DNA of 34,896 nt from Desulfonema limicola. GTDB lineage: Bacteria > Desulfobacterota > Desulfobacteria > Desulfobacterales > RPRI01. The position numbers and the translations under genes were made by a program. The first letter of the stretch is position 1; the number at the start of each line of letters is the position of its first letter. Under the pieces are notes generated by a model. The model saw only the letters and a program-made list of their open reading frames with translations. It ran no database searches and had not been told where the DNA came from. Positions 7,928 to 17,461 of this stretch are shown one piece after another. Location: positions 1 to 34,896 of the forward strand of contig DYJH01000020.1 in assembly GCA_020723255.1 (NCBI GenBank), given 5' to 3'.

Positions 7928-10507
7928 TTAACCCATATCCCTTGTTACTTTATTATTGCCGATCACGGTCAAAGGCGCTTCAGCATTGCCTGCCTGCAAG
8001 CGCAGAGTCATTGTTTCGGCTCCGCCGCCGAAAACAGGCCCGCCGGTTGCGTATGCAAATCTCGGAGCCGGGATTGACGGCATTGATATATTGGATATCA
8101 ACCCGCCGACTCTGGCCCGAACCGTATCAGACAAATTCGCCTTCATTGAATTTAATGCGGCGAATAACCCAGCGCCGTATTTTTTTACAGCCTCTTTTCT
8201 CACAACAAATTCACCGGCTTCAAGCAGCGCACGGATGTGATCTCCTCCGCCGTAACCGGGAAGCTTGCCCCCCGTGGCGTATCCGGAATCTTCATCTGAC
8301 GATGAGGATGACCCTGTTTTTACCGTCCTGATATATATGGTTTTATATTCGTCTTTAATCAGGGATGCGATTTTGCTTTCCGCTGTCTCAACTCCGCTTA
8401 ACGTTATGGCTATGTCCGCCTCACGCTGCTTTGCTATTTCATCAAGCTGCTTTTTTATGCCGTCTGCTGTAGCCTGCCATTCGGCCTGTGCGGTCGCAGC
8501 TGCTTCTTTTTGTTTGACATAGAGTTTTTGGACAAAATCCCCAACAGCCTGCACACCTCCGATGGCGATCTCTTTCGTATCCTCAAGGGACTTAACCACA
8601 ACATCTTTACCGTCTTTCGTCCCTTTTACCTCTTTCGCAAGATCGGCATACAAACTCTCAGCGTCTTTAGCCAGCTTCTCGGCAAGTTCATAGTCTTTGT
8701 TGGCCAATGCTTCTTTTGCTGCATAGAATTTTTCTTCAGCCTGGAGCTTATTATCTGCCCATATCTGGGCGTCAGTCATTCCTTTTTGACCTAATTCACG
8801 GATTTTGTCTCCAGTGGAAAGCTTTGCATATTTGATCTTTTCTTCCCACTCTATTACTTTTTGTGCATATTCCTCGGCAGATTTTTTGGCGCTTTCATAT
8901 GCGGCCTTTGCTGCTTTCTCAAATTCATCAAGTTGCTCTGTGGATGCCCTCACAGCCTCCGCCGGTTTTTTCATCTCAACGGCAGCATCGGATGCCGATC
9001 CGCCCAGTTTTTTAAAATCACCGGTGATTTCCTGCAGCCGGTCATTTACGGTTTTAAGTTCTTTTTGGGCTGCAAGCGCTTCAAAAGTTGCAGTGCCAAA
9101 AAATGTAGTTTCTTTGGATTTTTGTTGCAACTGTATTTTGAGCGCATTGTAATAGCCACGGGCCTTCCGGAGACTTACGCGGAATTTTTCCAGGTCATCC
9201 TGAGCCGCCCCGGTTATATCGCCTGGCAGCTTGAAATCTTTAAAGGATTCCCAAGCCTTCATCTGTTGTGTGGTTTTTTGGGTAAGAGCTTCCTGTTGAG
9301 CCTGCACTTTCTTTGCCTCCGCCCGCCAATCCATAAAAGCTTTTATTGCTTCGATAATTTTAAGCGTTCCCCAGGCAGCGGCTAAGGCAAGCCCTCCCAT
9401 CAGAGCAGTACCGGCAATTGTTGCCTGTGTTGCGACAGCCGTGATTGCGGTTTTTAAACTCCCAAGCCACGAAATAATAGATGTGCCGGTCAGAACCTTA
9501 AAAGCGGCATTAAGGCCGTTTACCAATGTGAACAGCTTTGTTATTACGCTGATCGCAGCAGCAGTACCCGCAAGCGTCAGAAGCAAATCCTTCCATTTTA
9601 CAGCCATCTCGATTGTTTTTGCCGCAAATGTCACAAGATCGGCAACGAGCGCCCCGATTTGCCCGGAATTACTCTTAAGTATTGCCGCCACTCCCTGTAA
9701 TGCATCTTTAAAATCAGTGCTATTTGCGATTGAGTTTTCTATCTCTTTTTTGATTTCCTGCAAGGATCCGGCAAAAGTATCGCCACTTGCAGCGGCCCTG
9801 CCCAAAAACTGCTCGCTTTGCTGCAAAAAAGCAGTATAACGTGCCTGCGCCTTTTCAAGGTCTGTCAGATCCTTCCATGCGATTTTGTTGGCTTTGTTGG
9901 CCTCGTATTGAGCCTTAACGTAGTTTTCGTTCAGGGTTAAACCCAAGTACTCGGCAGATTCGGCTTCACCTCGCAAAGCCGCTGTCACGCGCTCAATAGC
10001 CCCTTCAAGATCCACCTTGCCGGCGCCGAGATCAGCCGATCTTTTGATAACTTCGGTCATCTGGTCTTTAGACAGCCCCAAACGTTTGGTCATATCTGTT
10101 GTGCGTGATATTGCCCCCTTAAGCGCCGTATCCGAATAGATTTTTAATTCTTTTGATAAACTCGCAACCGTGTTTTCCCAATCCTTAACCGATCCTGCAT
10201 TTTTAAACTCACGGTTTGCTGCGGCTATACTTGTCTGCATATTAAATGCAGCCTGGTCGGCGCCCTGCATTATCTCGGTCGCCTTCCTTAACGCCTGGAA
10301 GCCGGCTACGCCTGCAAGCATCGTTTTGATGCCGTCCTTCAGCCTGGCAACCGCTTTATGTCCGTTCCCGATTGTGTCATTGAACGCTTTAGCAGCTTCC
10401 TTGCCCTTTCCGAATCCGGATCGTATCGATGAACTTGTAGCGCTCATGGCTTCCGATACGCCTTTTGCTGCGGCGGAAATTATTATCTTGAGGATTTTAT
10501 CTTGCAT
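7928..10507 (-). CDS. Phage tail tape measure protein
   Basis: 859 aa, long helical/coiled-coil N-terminus, central hydrophobic segments, typical tape-measure composition and position. Confidence 0.85.
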   Translation of the reverse strand: MQDKILKIIISAAAKGVSEAMSATSSSIRSGFGKGKEAAKAFNDTIGNGHKAVARLKDGIKTMLAGVAGFQALRKATEIMQGADQAAFNMQTSIAAANREFKNAGSVKDWENTVASLSKELKIYSDTALKGAISRTTDMTKRLGLSKDQMTEVIKRSADLGAGKVDLEGAIERVTAALRGEAESAEYLGLTLNENYVKAQYEANKANKIAWKDLTDLEKAQARYTAFLQQSEQFLGRAAASGDTFAGSLQEIKKEIENSIANSTDFKDALQGVAAILKSNSGQIGALVADLVTFAAKTIEMAVKWKDLLLTLAGTAAAISVITKLFTLVNGLNAAFKVLTGTSIISWLGSLKTAITAVATQATIAGTALMGGLALAAAWGTLKIIEAIKAFMDWRAEAKKVQAQQEALTQKTTQQMKAWESFKDFKLPGDITGAAQDDLEKFRVSLRKARGYYNALKIQLQQKSKETTFFGTATFEALAAQKELKTVNDRLQEITGDFKKLGGSASDAAVEMKKPAEAVRASTEQLDEFEKAAKAAYESAKKSAEEYAQKVIEWEEKIKYAKLSTGDKIRELGQKGMTDAQIWADNKLQAEEKFYAAKEALANKDYELAEKLAKDAESLYADLAKEVKGTKDGKDVVVKSLEDTKEIAIGGVQAVGDFVQKLYVKQKEAAATAQAEWQATADGIKKQLDEIAKQREADIAITLSGVETAESKIASLIKDEYKTIYIRTVKTGSSSSSDEDSGYATGGKLPGYGGGDHIRALLEAGEFVVRKEAVKKYGAGLFAALNSMKANLSDTVRARVGGLISNISMPSIPAPRFAYATGGPVFGGGAETMTLRLQAGNAEAPLTVIGNNKVTRDMG

Positions 10508-10553
10508 AAATTTGTAAAAGCGTTAGAATTGTTAATAGGCTCACCGTTTTTAT

Positions 10554-10585
10554 TCCCCCTTAACAAAGGGGGTAAAGGGGGTTGT
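10554..10585. repeat. Family A palindromic repeat
   Basis: TTCCCCCTTAACAAAGGGGGTAAAGGGGGTTG. Confidence 0.85.
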
Positions 10586-10718
10586 AATATGTTTGCTATA
10601 TTTAAAATTCTCGTTGGCGTTATTTTTTTTGTTTTTCCGTTCGAGTACGGGATCACTCTGTTCAATGTTGTTTTGTGTGTGATAGGGCTTTATTTAATAA
10701 CAACCGGCCTTGCCAATT

Positions 10719-10841
10719 TTATTGGGTCTCTTTCAGAAAGCCTTTCCAGCTCTCGGCATCCGCAAACCCGGCCCTGACAGCAATCGCAAGGTTTCTGATT
10801 CTCTCTGATTCAAGCCTCTCGTGTTCTTTAAGCGCTGTCAT
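10719..10841 (-). CDS. Small ORF, possible second tail-assembly chaperone
   Basis: 40 aa MTALKEHERLESERIRNLAIAVRAGFADAESWKGFLKETQ; ATGA overlap with stop of upstream chaperone gene. Confidence 0.55.
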   Translation of the reverse strand: MTALKEHERLESERIRNLAIAVRAGFADAESWKGFLKETQ

Positions 10842-11209
10842 AAAGAAACCCCATCCATACTCCCAGGCTCCGGAGTGTCCGTGCTCGATAAGCCTGCAAG
10901 CGCTTCGGTCAAGTGATTTTTGATCAAGCTTCCGAACGTCTTTGTTATTCCCAGACGCTCGATCACTTCCAAAAAATCGGCATTAACCTCCTTAAAATCT
11001 TCCCAAAGCAGCTTGATTTCGCTCGGAGCCATTTCTTCCAATTCTTCAGGTTTTATATCTGAAGCATAAGGAAGCAATCTTTCAATATCCGCCAGGATAT
11101 TTTCACCCGCCTCTTCTCCGGCAATAAGGATTTCCCGGATATCCTTAACCCTTAACTCTTTTACGGTAATTTCCTTATCATCAATCTTTACAATTTTTAT
11201 CTTTCGCAT
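10838..11209 (-). CDS. Tail assembly chaperone-like protein
   Basis: Position between tail tube and tape measure; GGAGGG SD before MRKIKIVKIDDKEITVKELRVKDI; start refined from 11236. Confidence 0.6.
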   Translation of the reverse strand: MRKIKIVKIDDKEITVKELRVKDIREILIAGEEAGENILADIERLLPYASDIKPEELEEMAPSEIKLLWEDFKEVNADFLEVIERLGITKTFGSLIKNHLTEALAGLSSTDTPEPGSMDGVSL

Positions 11210-11222
11210 GCACCCTCCGGCA

Positions 11223-11250
11223 ATTTCAAATTTCAAATTTCAAATTTCAA
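11223..11250. repeat. Heptanucleotide tandem repeat (ATTTCAA)x4
   Basis: CAATTTCAAATTTCAAATTTCAAATTTCAAATG. Confidence 0.9.
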
Positions 11251-11254
11251 ATGC

Positions 11255-11274
11255 GGGCGAATAGTCATTCGCCC
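11255..11274. repeat. Family D palindrome GGGCGAAT-NNNN-ATTCGCCC
   Basis: Perfect 8-bp inverted repeat, recurs at 30114-30133. Confidence 0.8.
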
Positions 11275-12237
11275 TTACATCGTCTCAACCTTATAATATT
11301 CCTGCCCGCTCGCCTGCGCACTATCCTTTAACACTGTGCCCGTGACGGCCAATATCGCAGCTCCATCGCCAATAAGCGGAAAATCACCATTCAGCAGCAC
11401 GTTCACCTTGTGGAATGTCCATCTTTGGCGGACTCCGTTATCATCCTTATCGCTCACGAATATGATTTTCTTTTCAACGGATGCCGCACTCATGCCATGT
11501 ATAAGAGATTTCGTAACGGCTTCGTAATCGTAGCTTACCTTGTCGCCCGCAACTATGCTTCCGGCACTCAGTGCCCGGATAAAACCGTAATCCGGGTCAA
11601 GATCGTAATCGGCTCCCTGGACACGCCTGCTTGCCCCTGTGGTGTCTGTTACTACTACATCCTCCTGCACGGTTATGGCTGTCGGAATAATATAGTTGGT
11701 ATCCTGGGTCTCATAGACCTGGTTGGTAACCACAAATGTGCCGGACACATTGCATAGCTCGATAAAGCCAGCGCCCACAAATGCAATTTTGCCGGTTGCT
11801 CCCGATGTCACCTGCGTTACAGTATCACCGACTGCCAGTGATCCGGTGATTGTGCCCGTAAGTTTCGTGCTTTTGACATTGAGTTTGCCCAGATCAATGT
11901 AAAAATCATCAACCCATGTCGGCGCCGCCTGGTATGTATATGACGCAGCCTGATTATCCGCAGCAGCAGCGGAAGAAAGCAACGCGATCTTCAAATTCTC
12001 GTTTGTCATTTCACGCAGGCCGAATGTAATCTTGGCTTCGCTTTCCGTAATCTTTTCAATGATTGTGCCGCGTGCGGCGTTTCTTGTGCTTTTGAGCTTT
12101 TCAGTTGACACAGCCAAACTGAAATTAAAATTTTCCAGCTCGCCCATGTCATCAAAAGAAGCCCCGCCAACCGGCCCCTGATAAGCCCTGCCCGTGCCGT
12201 AATATCTGATATTGTCCGCATCTGATGCTAATGGCAT
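11275..12237 (-). CDS. Major tail tube protein
   Basis: 320 aa; N-terminal ...RAYQGPVGGASFDDMGELENFNFSLAVSTEKLKSTRNAARGTI typical of phage tail tube proteins. Confidence 0.7.
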   Translation of the reverse strand: MPLASDADNIRYYGTGRAYQGPVGGASFDDMGELENFNFSLAVSTEKLKSTRNAARGTIIEKITESEAKITFGLREMTNENLKIALLSSAAAADNQAASYTYQAAPTWVDDFYIDLGKLNVKSTKLTGTITGSLAVGDTVTQVTSGATGKIAFVGAGFIELCNVSGTFVVTNQVYETQDTNYIIPTAITVQEDVVVTDTTGASRRVQGADYDLDPDYGFIRALSAGSIVAGDKVSYDYEAVTKSLIHGMSAASVEKKIIFVSDKDDNGVRQRWTFHKVNVLLNGDFPLIGDGAAILAVTGTVLKDSAQASGQEYYKVETM

Positions 12238-12332
12238 TGTTGATTCCCTCCTTTGTCGTATTCGGTTTACAGTTTACAGTTGACAGTTCACGGCTTGCTG
12301 TTAACCGTAAACCGGTAACCGTCAACCGCTTT

Positions 12333-12791
12333 TTAAGCCTTTCGTTTTTCCATCTCTTCAGCAGAGATTATTATCTCTGCATAATGACATAACACCTTGC
12401 CGAACATCCTGTGTCCAACCGTTTCAACCGATGGCGCAGAGCAGTATCTAACAGTGCCGTTCAACGTTCGCTTTGCTCTGAGCGCAGAGCAGATCCCATC
12501 GACTATGCTGTCCTGAAAAAATATCTCTGACTGATCTTCATCCTTCAAACCATAAACACAGACAATTTTAAGCTCGTGTTTCCGGACATTCTGTCCGCTG
12601 CCTCCAGATTCATCTTCCGGAGTCCGCGTTCGGGTTATCATACAGCCGTTGATCTTGTTGTTTGCATCCTTAAACAGCTCTAAAAATTTTTCCCAGGTGT
12701 TAGTCCAGCGCTGGTATTCATATACAGGGCCGACCGCAGAAACTTCCCTGATAATTGTTGCAGCAGCGGCTCTTATGGCTGTTAAACTCAT
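12333..12791 (-). CDS. Head-tail joining / tail terminator-like protein
   Basis: 152 aa; gene order upstream of tail tube. Confidence 0.5.
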   Translation of the reverse strand: MSLTAIRAAAATIIREVSAVGPVYEYQRWTNTWEKFLELFKDANNKINGCMITRTRTPEDESGGSGQNVRKHELKIVCVYGLKDEDQSEIFFQDSIVDGICSALRAKRTLNGTVRYCSAPSVETVGHRMFGKVLCHYAEIIISAEEMEKRKA

Positions 12792-13279
12792 TGGATTCTC
12801 CGCAGTATTTCATCCGGTATCTGATCGAGAATGCCGATAATCGCAGATTTATAGTCATCCCAGGCATTGCCGAACATGTATGCGCCTTCCGTGCCTTTTT
12901 TGGATATCTTTCTGGCTATCAGAAACGCTACGCTATCGGCTTCTTTGCCTTCAATGCCAAGCTTCTTTTCTACCCAGAATTTTATCGGAGCAATTGGCGG
13001 AAAATGCGGTTTTGTGCCCAGTTCCACTGGTTCGCCGTATTCGGCTGGCGTTCCCAGCAGTCCTTCCACACCTTCTCCGTTTATATCGACATTATGAAAT
13101 ATGGTATCTCTCAGATGTATAGGCCCTGCGCCTAAAGGCGTTTCTGTTTTTACAATTCTTTCGAGAAAAAGCAGAGCCTCTGTGATCTTGGACTCCATTG
13201 CATCTCTTGACGCAACCGGAAACTGAACAATCAGCTTATCAATATCACCGGTATCATACGAGTATTTAATATCTATCAT
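12788..13279 (-). CDS. HK97 gp10-like / head-tail connector protein
   Basis: 163 aa; ETPLGAGPIHLRDTI...EYGEPVELGTKPHFPP resembles gp10-type tail component. Confidence 0.6.
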   Translation of the reverse strand: MIDIKYSYDTGDIDKLIVQFPVASRDAMESKITEALLFLERIVKTETPLGAGPIHLRDTIFHNVDINGEGVEGLLGTPAEYGEPVELGTKPHFPPIAPIKFWVEKKLGIEGKEADSVAFLIARKISKKGTEGAYMFGNAWDDYKSAIIGILDQIPDEILRRIQ

Positions 13280-13971
13280 CAGCGGTGCCTTTGATTATGC
13301 GTTATCCTGCTGCCGCCCCAGCTTGCACGGCTGTCCTGGTCGTAAGTCACGCTGGCAGGCTTTGTTTTGCCGTCCTGTATGCCCATATGCGTTAAATATA
13401 TATTTCTCAAAGCCCTTGCCCTGGCTGCATATTCCGAAGCCCTGCTTTTATGTTCGACGCTGTCGGCATTTATCGTGCTGTCGTTGGCCTGAGCGTAATA
13501 AGTGGCAAGCATCTCGCAGAAATTAGCGGCAGCCAGCGCCTGCACCGCTTCTTCATCGAAAGCGCTTATGGTGCAGCCGGTTTCATCGCATGTGTGCAGT
13601 CCGGTATATGTTACCCGGAAACTTTCCGTCGCTGCAGGAGAATCGTTTACAAACCGCAGATATTTGCCGTCCGGCTTCTCATAGATAATCCATTCATCAT
13701 CATCGATGATGGCCGGATCCGGATCGTCGTCATCAACAGGATATTCCACCTGGCCGATAACGGAAAAACCGTCAAGCCAGGCTACGAATGTGTTTATGGC
13801 ATAATCAAACCCGCCGTCTCCGTTAAAATCCTCAATGATTCTCAAGGGTTTATTTTTGGAATACATTTTAACGGCCATATTGACAGCAAGTGTTTTGTCG
13901 GCATCTGCGAGAGGAATTCCCCCCTGTACCAACTGCCCGACTGCGTCAACATAATCCTGCCGTATGCTCAT
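13279..13971 (-). CDS. Head-tail connector (adaptor) protein
   Basis: 230 aa, gene order after capsid genes. Confidence 0.5.
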   Translation of the reverse strand: MSIRQDYVDAVGQLVQGGIPLADADKTLAVNMAVKMYSKNKPLRIIEDFNGDGGFDYAINTFVAWLDGFSVIGQVEYPVDDDDPDPAIIDDDEWIIYEKPDGKYLRFVNDSPAATESFRVTYTGLHTCDETGCTISAFDEEAVQALAAANFCEMLATYYAQANDSTINADSVEHKSRASEYAARARALRNIYLTHMGIQDGKTKPASVTYDQDSRASWGGSRITHNQRHR

Positions 13972-14047
13972 ATTCTTTCCCTTATATTTTCATGGTTTAC
14001 ATCAGGGCACGGACATAATCCATGCCCCGGATAAAACCTGAAAAAGT

Positions 14048-14962
14048 TTATATTGTAATTACAGGCGCAGCGGCAACTCCGGCCAGGCCTATAAGAACCC
14101 AGCCAACTGTGTCGTCAACATAAAGCAAAGTAGCTGCCTGGCCGGCTGCAGAGAAAACAATGGTGGCAAAACCGGATTTGGTTGTAGGCGTAAGGGTTCC
14201 GTCACCGCCGCCGTCAACAACCAGCGAAACGGTTAGTATCTGCCCGTTTTCTCCGTTTGCCAGCGTGAGCGCCTCCGCATCGGCTCCAGTTGTTTTGGCT
14301 ACATAGGCGTGAGTCACAGGGATGGCCAATACATCCGCCGCTACCGTAGTTCCGACTCCAGGCGAATATGATATTGCGCCCGAATCATCCGGAAGTGTTA
14401 TTGTGTTGTCTGCTGTCGGGTTTGTAGGCGTTATGGTTGTTTCATAGTCATCAGCCGTAGCCCCTTCCATGATAATCGGAGTTGCTCCGGAAAGCACTCC
14501 CATAGCGGTCAATGCGCTGCTGTCGAAATAATTATGGCAGTTGAAATAAATAGTTGTAGTCGAGATTGCTACGCCTATGGGCTGGCTATATGAGGGGGCT
14601 GACTGGGTAATGGCGCCTGCAGTCTCTGATAAATAGACGAATACCCCTTCCGAAAGCCCTGTCCAGCCAGTCAATATCCCATTTGTAATAATTTCAATTG
14701 CAGCGCCGCTTGCTCCGGTTTTACTACCCACGATTCCCACAGCAGGCCTTAGTGCCGCATCGTTGGCATCGGCTTTATATGCATATCCGTTAGCGTCTTT
14801 AATGCAAACAACCTGCCCGACAGTTACCGTCTCGCCTGCAGTGGCCGATATCCTGGCAAATACCTGCTTTTTGCTATATGCTTCGGCATTGCCGATAAGC
14901 ATCAAAACCATAAATAAGGCGATGAAAATCACCCCGAATTTTCTGAAATTTTCAATATTCAT
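14048..14962 (-). CDS. Capsid-associated (DUF2190/decoration-like) protein with N-terminal signal peptide
   Basis: GGAGGGAATATG start; MNIENFRKFGVIFIALFMVLMLIGNAEA signal-like; VGQVVCIKDANGYAYKADANDAALRPAVGIV. Confidence 0.55.
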   Translation of the reverse strand: MNIENFRKFGVIFIALFMVLMLIGNAEAYSKKQVFARISATAGETVTVGQVVCIKDANGYAYKADANDAALRPAVGIVGSKTGASGAAIEIITNGILTGWTGLSEGVFVYLSETAGAITQSAPSYSQPIGVAISTTTIYFNCHNYFDSSALTAMGVLSGATPIIMEGATADDYETTITPTNPTADNTITLPDDSGAISYSPGVGTTVAADVLAIPVTHAYVAKTTGADAEALTLANGENGQILTVSLVVDGGGDGTLTPTTKSGFATIVFSAAGQAATLLYVDDTVGWVLIGLAGVAAAPVITI

Positions 14963-14999
14963 ATTCCCTCCATTGCTTGTTATTGTTATTTTGTTCCCC

Positions 15000-15045
15000 C
15001 CCTGTATCCCCCTTATCAAAGGGGGATACAGGGGGTTGTTGGGGA
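15000..15045. repeat. Family A palindromic repeat
   Basis: CCTGTATCCCCCTTATCAAAGGGGGATACAGGGGGTTG. Confidence 0.85.
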
Positions 15046-15062
15046 TAAAAAGGGTTGTTGTT

Positions 15063-17459
15063 TTATGTTACTATCGCTTTGTATCCGCTCTGGTAAGCCA
15101 CAACGGCTCCGGCATATTCATGTCGTATTTTGTGCCGGATTTTGTCGGCGACGAAAACCTGCTCGCTCTGGGGCGTGTCAGCAACGAACATCTCGGGTTC
15201 CTGGCGTCCGTTCAGATATCCCATTTCCACCATGTCAACTACGGAGGGAGGAAGCAGCATTCCCCAGTCGTTTGCGTCGGTTAAAAGGCTGACCATTTTG
15301 CCTGTTATTTTGCCCTTAAGCGGGTTGCGGGTCTTTGTCGTCAGGTCGTTTGAGGTAAAATATTCGTCGTCGTTTACTATCGATTCCCCGGTAGCTATGA
15401 GATCAACGGGATAAACCAGCACAGGCTTTATGCTCGGATCATCCAGAAGTGCGATCCGTTCGCCGGAATCTTTCTCTGTCATTTTTGCGATCGCCTGATA
15501 GGCAGCCAGTGCGTAAGTGAAAGACAAAGCGTTGGCACCCAGGTTCCCGTGTCCGCTAGTAAACCATGCAGTGCCATCCGAACAGGTTGCGTTTCCTGTA
15601 TAGAAAGCCCATACGTATTTGCCGTGTGTCCTGCGTGCAGCGCGGCCCAATCTGTTTATCAATCGCTGAATCAGGGTGATGTCATCGTTGATTATCGTTT
15701 TGCGGGTAATCGTGAGAAGATTGCCTTTCTGTAAAATCGTGTAGGTGCTCTCTTCATCTGTAACGGCAGAAATCTCGTCGTAATCGGAGGTTTCCGGGTC
15801 TATTGTATCCAGATCTCCAAAATACCCGACATTCACCGCTTCCTGCTGTCTGAAATCAGATACAGATTTACGGACGCTGATCAACAGATCTTCATGATAA
15901 TTTACTGCGTTATAGTCTTTGACCAGCCTGCGTGCCAGCGTATTGCCCAGCACGTAGGAAAATGTGGAGCTTGTAATGTCCATCTTTGCGCGCAGATCGG
16001 CGGGCATGTTGTTTCTCATAAAACGCCCGGTAACTTCCTTGTCCCCGGTAAAAAAGGTGTACATGTCACGCAGGCCCTTGAATGCCGGGACATCCTCAAA
16101 TCCGCTGTAATCCATGCGGGATCTCATGTCCAGGAAAAAAGGCTCGTGATCCAGACGCTCCATGCGGGAGAATCCAACCATCTCGTCTTTGGTAAGGCCA
16201 AACATCCTGTCAACCGCCATCTGAGCGCGTTCGATGGTGCCGATACCAACCGCAATGCTCGATCCGGGGATAGGGGTGTTTCCCTGATCCTGCTCCGCCA
16301 TCTTTGCAATATAATCCATCTCGGCATTTATTGCTGTTGTAAGATCTTCGGTTTTAAAAGTTCTGTCCGTAAACGCAGCTCTTATTCTGTTTTTTGCCAG
16401 ATCCGGGAGTTTGCATTTGTCCCCGAGCGCCTGATCCAGAGCCATGCCGCAACGTAATATTTCGAGATCTTCTTTTGTAACCTGAACCGCAAAATTCTGC
16501 GCAGTTGCCGCAGGCTCTGCCGGTTTATCCATTGCCATTCTTGCCAATGCTTCGACTTCATCATCGGTGACCTTTTCAAGCTCTTTGCCCTTGAGCAGGT
16601 CCGGCCTTTTGCTGAAAATCAAATCCCATATTTTTTTCTTCATACCGACCTCCTGATTATTTTGGGCAGACATGGAAGCCACCGCCCTGTTAAATTTTCC
16701 CCCGGCTGCAGGCCGGGTTACTATATCCACACTGTCGGCTGCCAGGAATTTCAAAACCTTGAATACCTGCCTGCCGTCTACTTCCGCTTTTGTTGCCCTT
16801 ACCGGGCAGTCATATGACAGTCCGTAAACCTGTTTTCCGGTTTTCATTGCAGCCAGAAGATTTTTCCCCAGCCATTTTGCGCTGTCTAAAAAATGCAATA
16901 CGCCGTTTAGCCCTTGACCTGCCTGGTGTTTTACGCCGTCTATCCAGCCCGCTTTGTTTTTCACCAGAAGGTTTTTGACGTCAAAGAGCGGGTCGGATAT
17001 ATGGCTTGCGCCGTACGGCATCTCATAAAGATTTACGTCCACATTTTCAAAAAGAGCGGCTCCCGTCCGAATTGCTTCATCCGGAATATACCAGCCGTTT
17101 TTTGTAAATCCCGGCTCGCATATTGTCACATCCCAGGCGCTGCCTTCCGGATCAGCCGACATTTTTAAAGTTGCGGTAATCTCGATGGATTCATCCGTTT
17201 CGGCTTGCTGCGATCTTGTTTCCACCCATACACGCTCAACTTCTTTCGTGTCGCTGCCAAGCGTTACGTTGCCGTCTATAATGCCCCAGCTCTTCTGGTA
17301 GCATTTCCCGTCAAGCTCATAAACCAAATAGGAGGGAAATACTTCTCTTATCCATGCATTAGCATCAACGGACTTCAGTGAAGCACTCAGCAGGTCTTCA
17401 ATTTTAGACAGGCTCAATTCCCCTGCCCCGGCTCTTTTTTTGTCTCCTTCCGGTTTCAA
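15063..17459 (-). CDS. Prohead protease-scaffold-major capsid fusion protein
   Basis: 798 aa; N-terminal protease-like region (ASHIS, GLSYDC), scaffold-like middle, capsid-like C-terminus (EDVPAFKGLRDMYTFFTGDKEVTG...). Confidence 0.75.
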   Translation of the reverse strand: MKPEGDKKRAGAGELSLSKIEDLLSASLKSVDANAWIREVFPSYLVYELDGKCYQKSWGIIDGNVTLGSDTKEVERVWVETRSQQAETDESIEITATLKMSADPEGSAWDVTICEPGFTKNGWYIPDEAIRTGAALFENVDVNLYEMPYGASHISDPLFDVKNLLVKNKAGWIDGVKHQAGQGLNGVLHFLDSAKWLGKNLLAAMKTGKQVYGLSYDCPVRATKAEVDGRQVFKVLKFLAADSVDIVTRPAAGGKFNRAVASMSAQNNQEVGMKKKIWDLIFSKRPDLLKGKELEKVTDDEVEALARMAMDKPAEPAATAQNFAVQVTKEDLEILRCGMALDQALGDKCKLPDLAKNRIRAAFTDRTFKTEDLTTAINAEMDYIAKMAEQDQGNTPIPGSSIAVGIGTIERAQMAVDRMFGLTKDEMVGFSRMERLDHEPFFLDMRSRMDYSGFEDVPAFKGLRDMYTFFTGDKEVTGRFMRNNMPADLRAKMDITSSTFSYVLGNTLARRLVKDYNAVNYHEDLLISVRKSVSDFRQQEAVNVGYFGDLDTIDPETSDYDEISAVTDEESTYTILQKGNLLTITRKTIINDDITLIQRLINRLGRAARRTHGKYVWAFYTGNATCSDGTAWFTSGHGNLGANALSFTYALAAYQAIAKMTEKDSGERIALLDDPSIKPVLVYPVDLIATGESIVNDDEYFTSNDLTTKTRNPLKGKITGKMVSLLTDANDWGMLLPPSVVDMVEMGYLNGRQEPEMFVADTPQSEQVFVADKIRHKIRHEYAGAVVAYQSGYKAIVT
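16641..16654 (-). promoter_or_regulatory. Internal ribosome binding site and ATG for nested scaffold-capsid product
   Basis: AGGAGGT-CGGT-ATG in frame at codon 273 (ATG at 16643). Confidence 0.6.
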
Positions 17460-17461
17460 AA

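Noticed and set aside
9441-9839. 132-aa + strand ORF inside the tape measure gene
   Set aside because: Antisense shadow ORF of a long coherent minus-strand gene; no motif support
15894-16457. 187-aa + strand ORF within the capsid fusion gene
   Set aside because: Antisense shadow ORF; the minus-strand capsid reading is strongly supported
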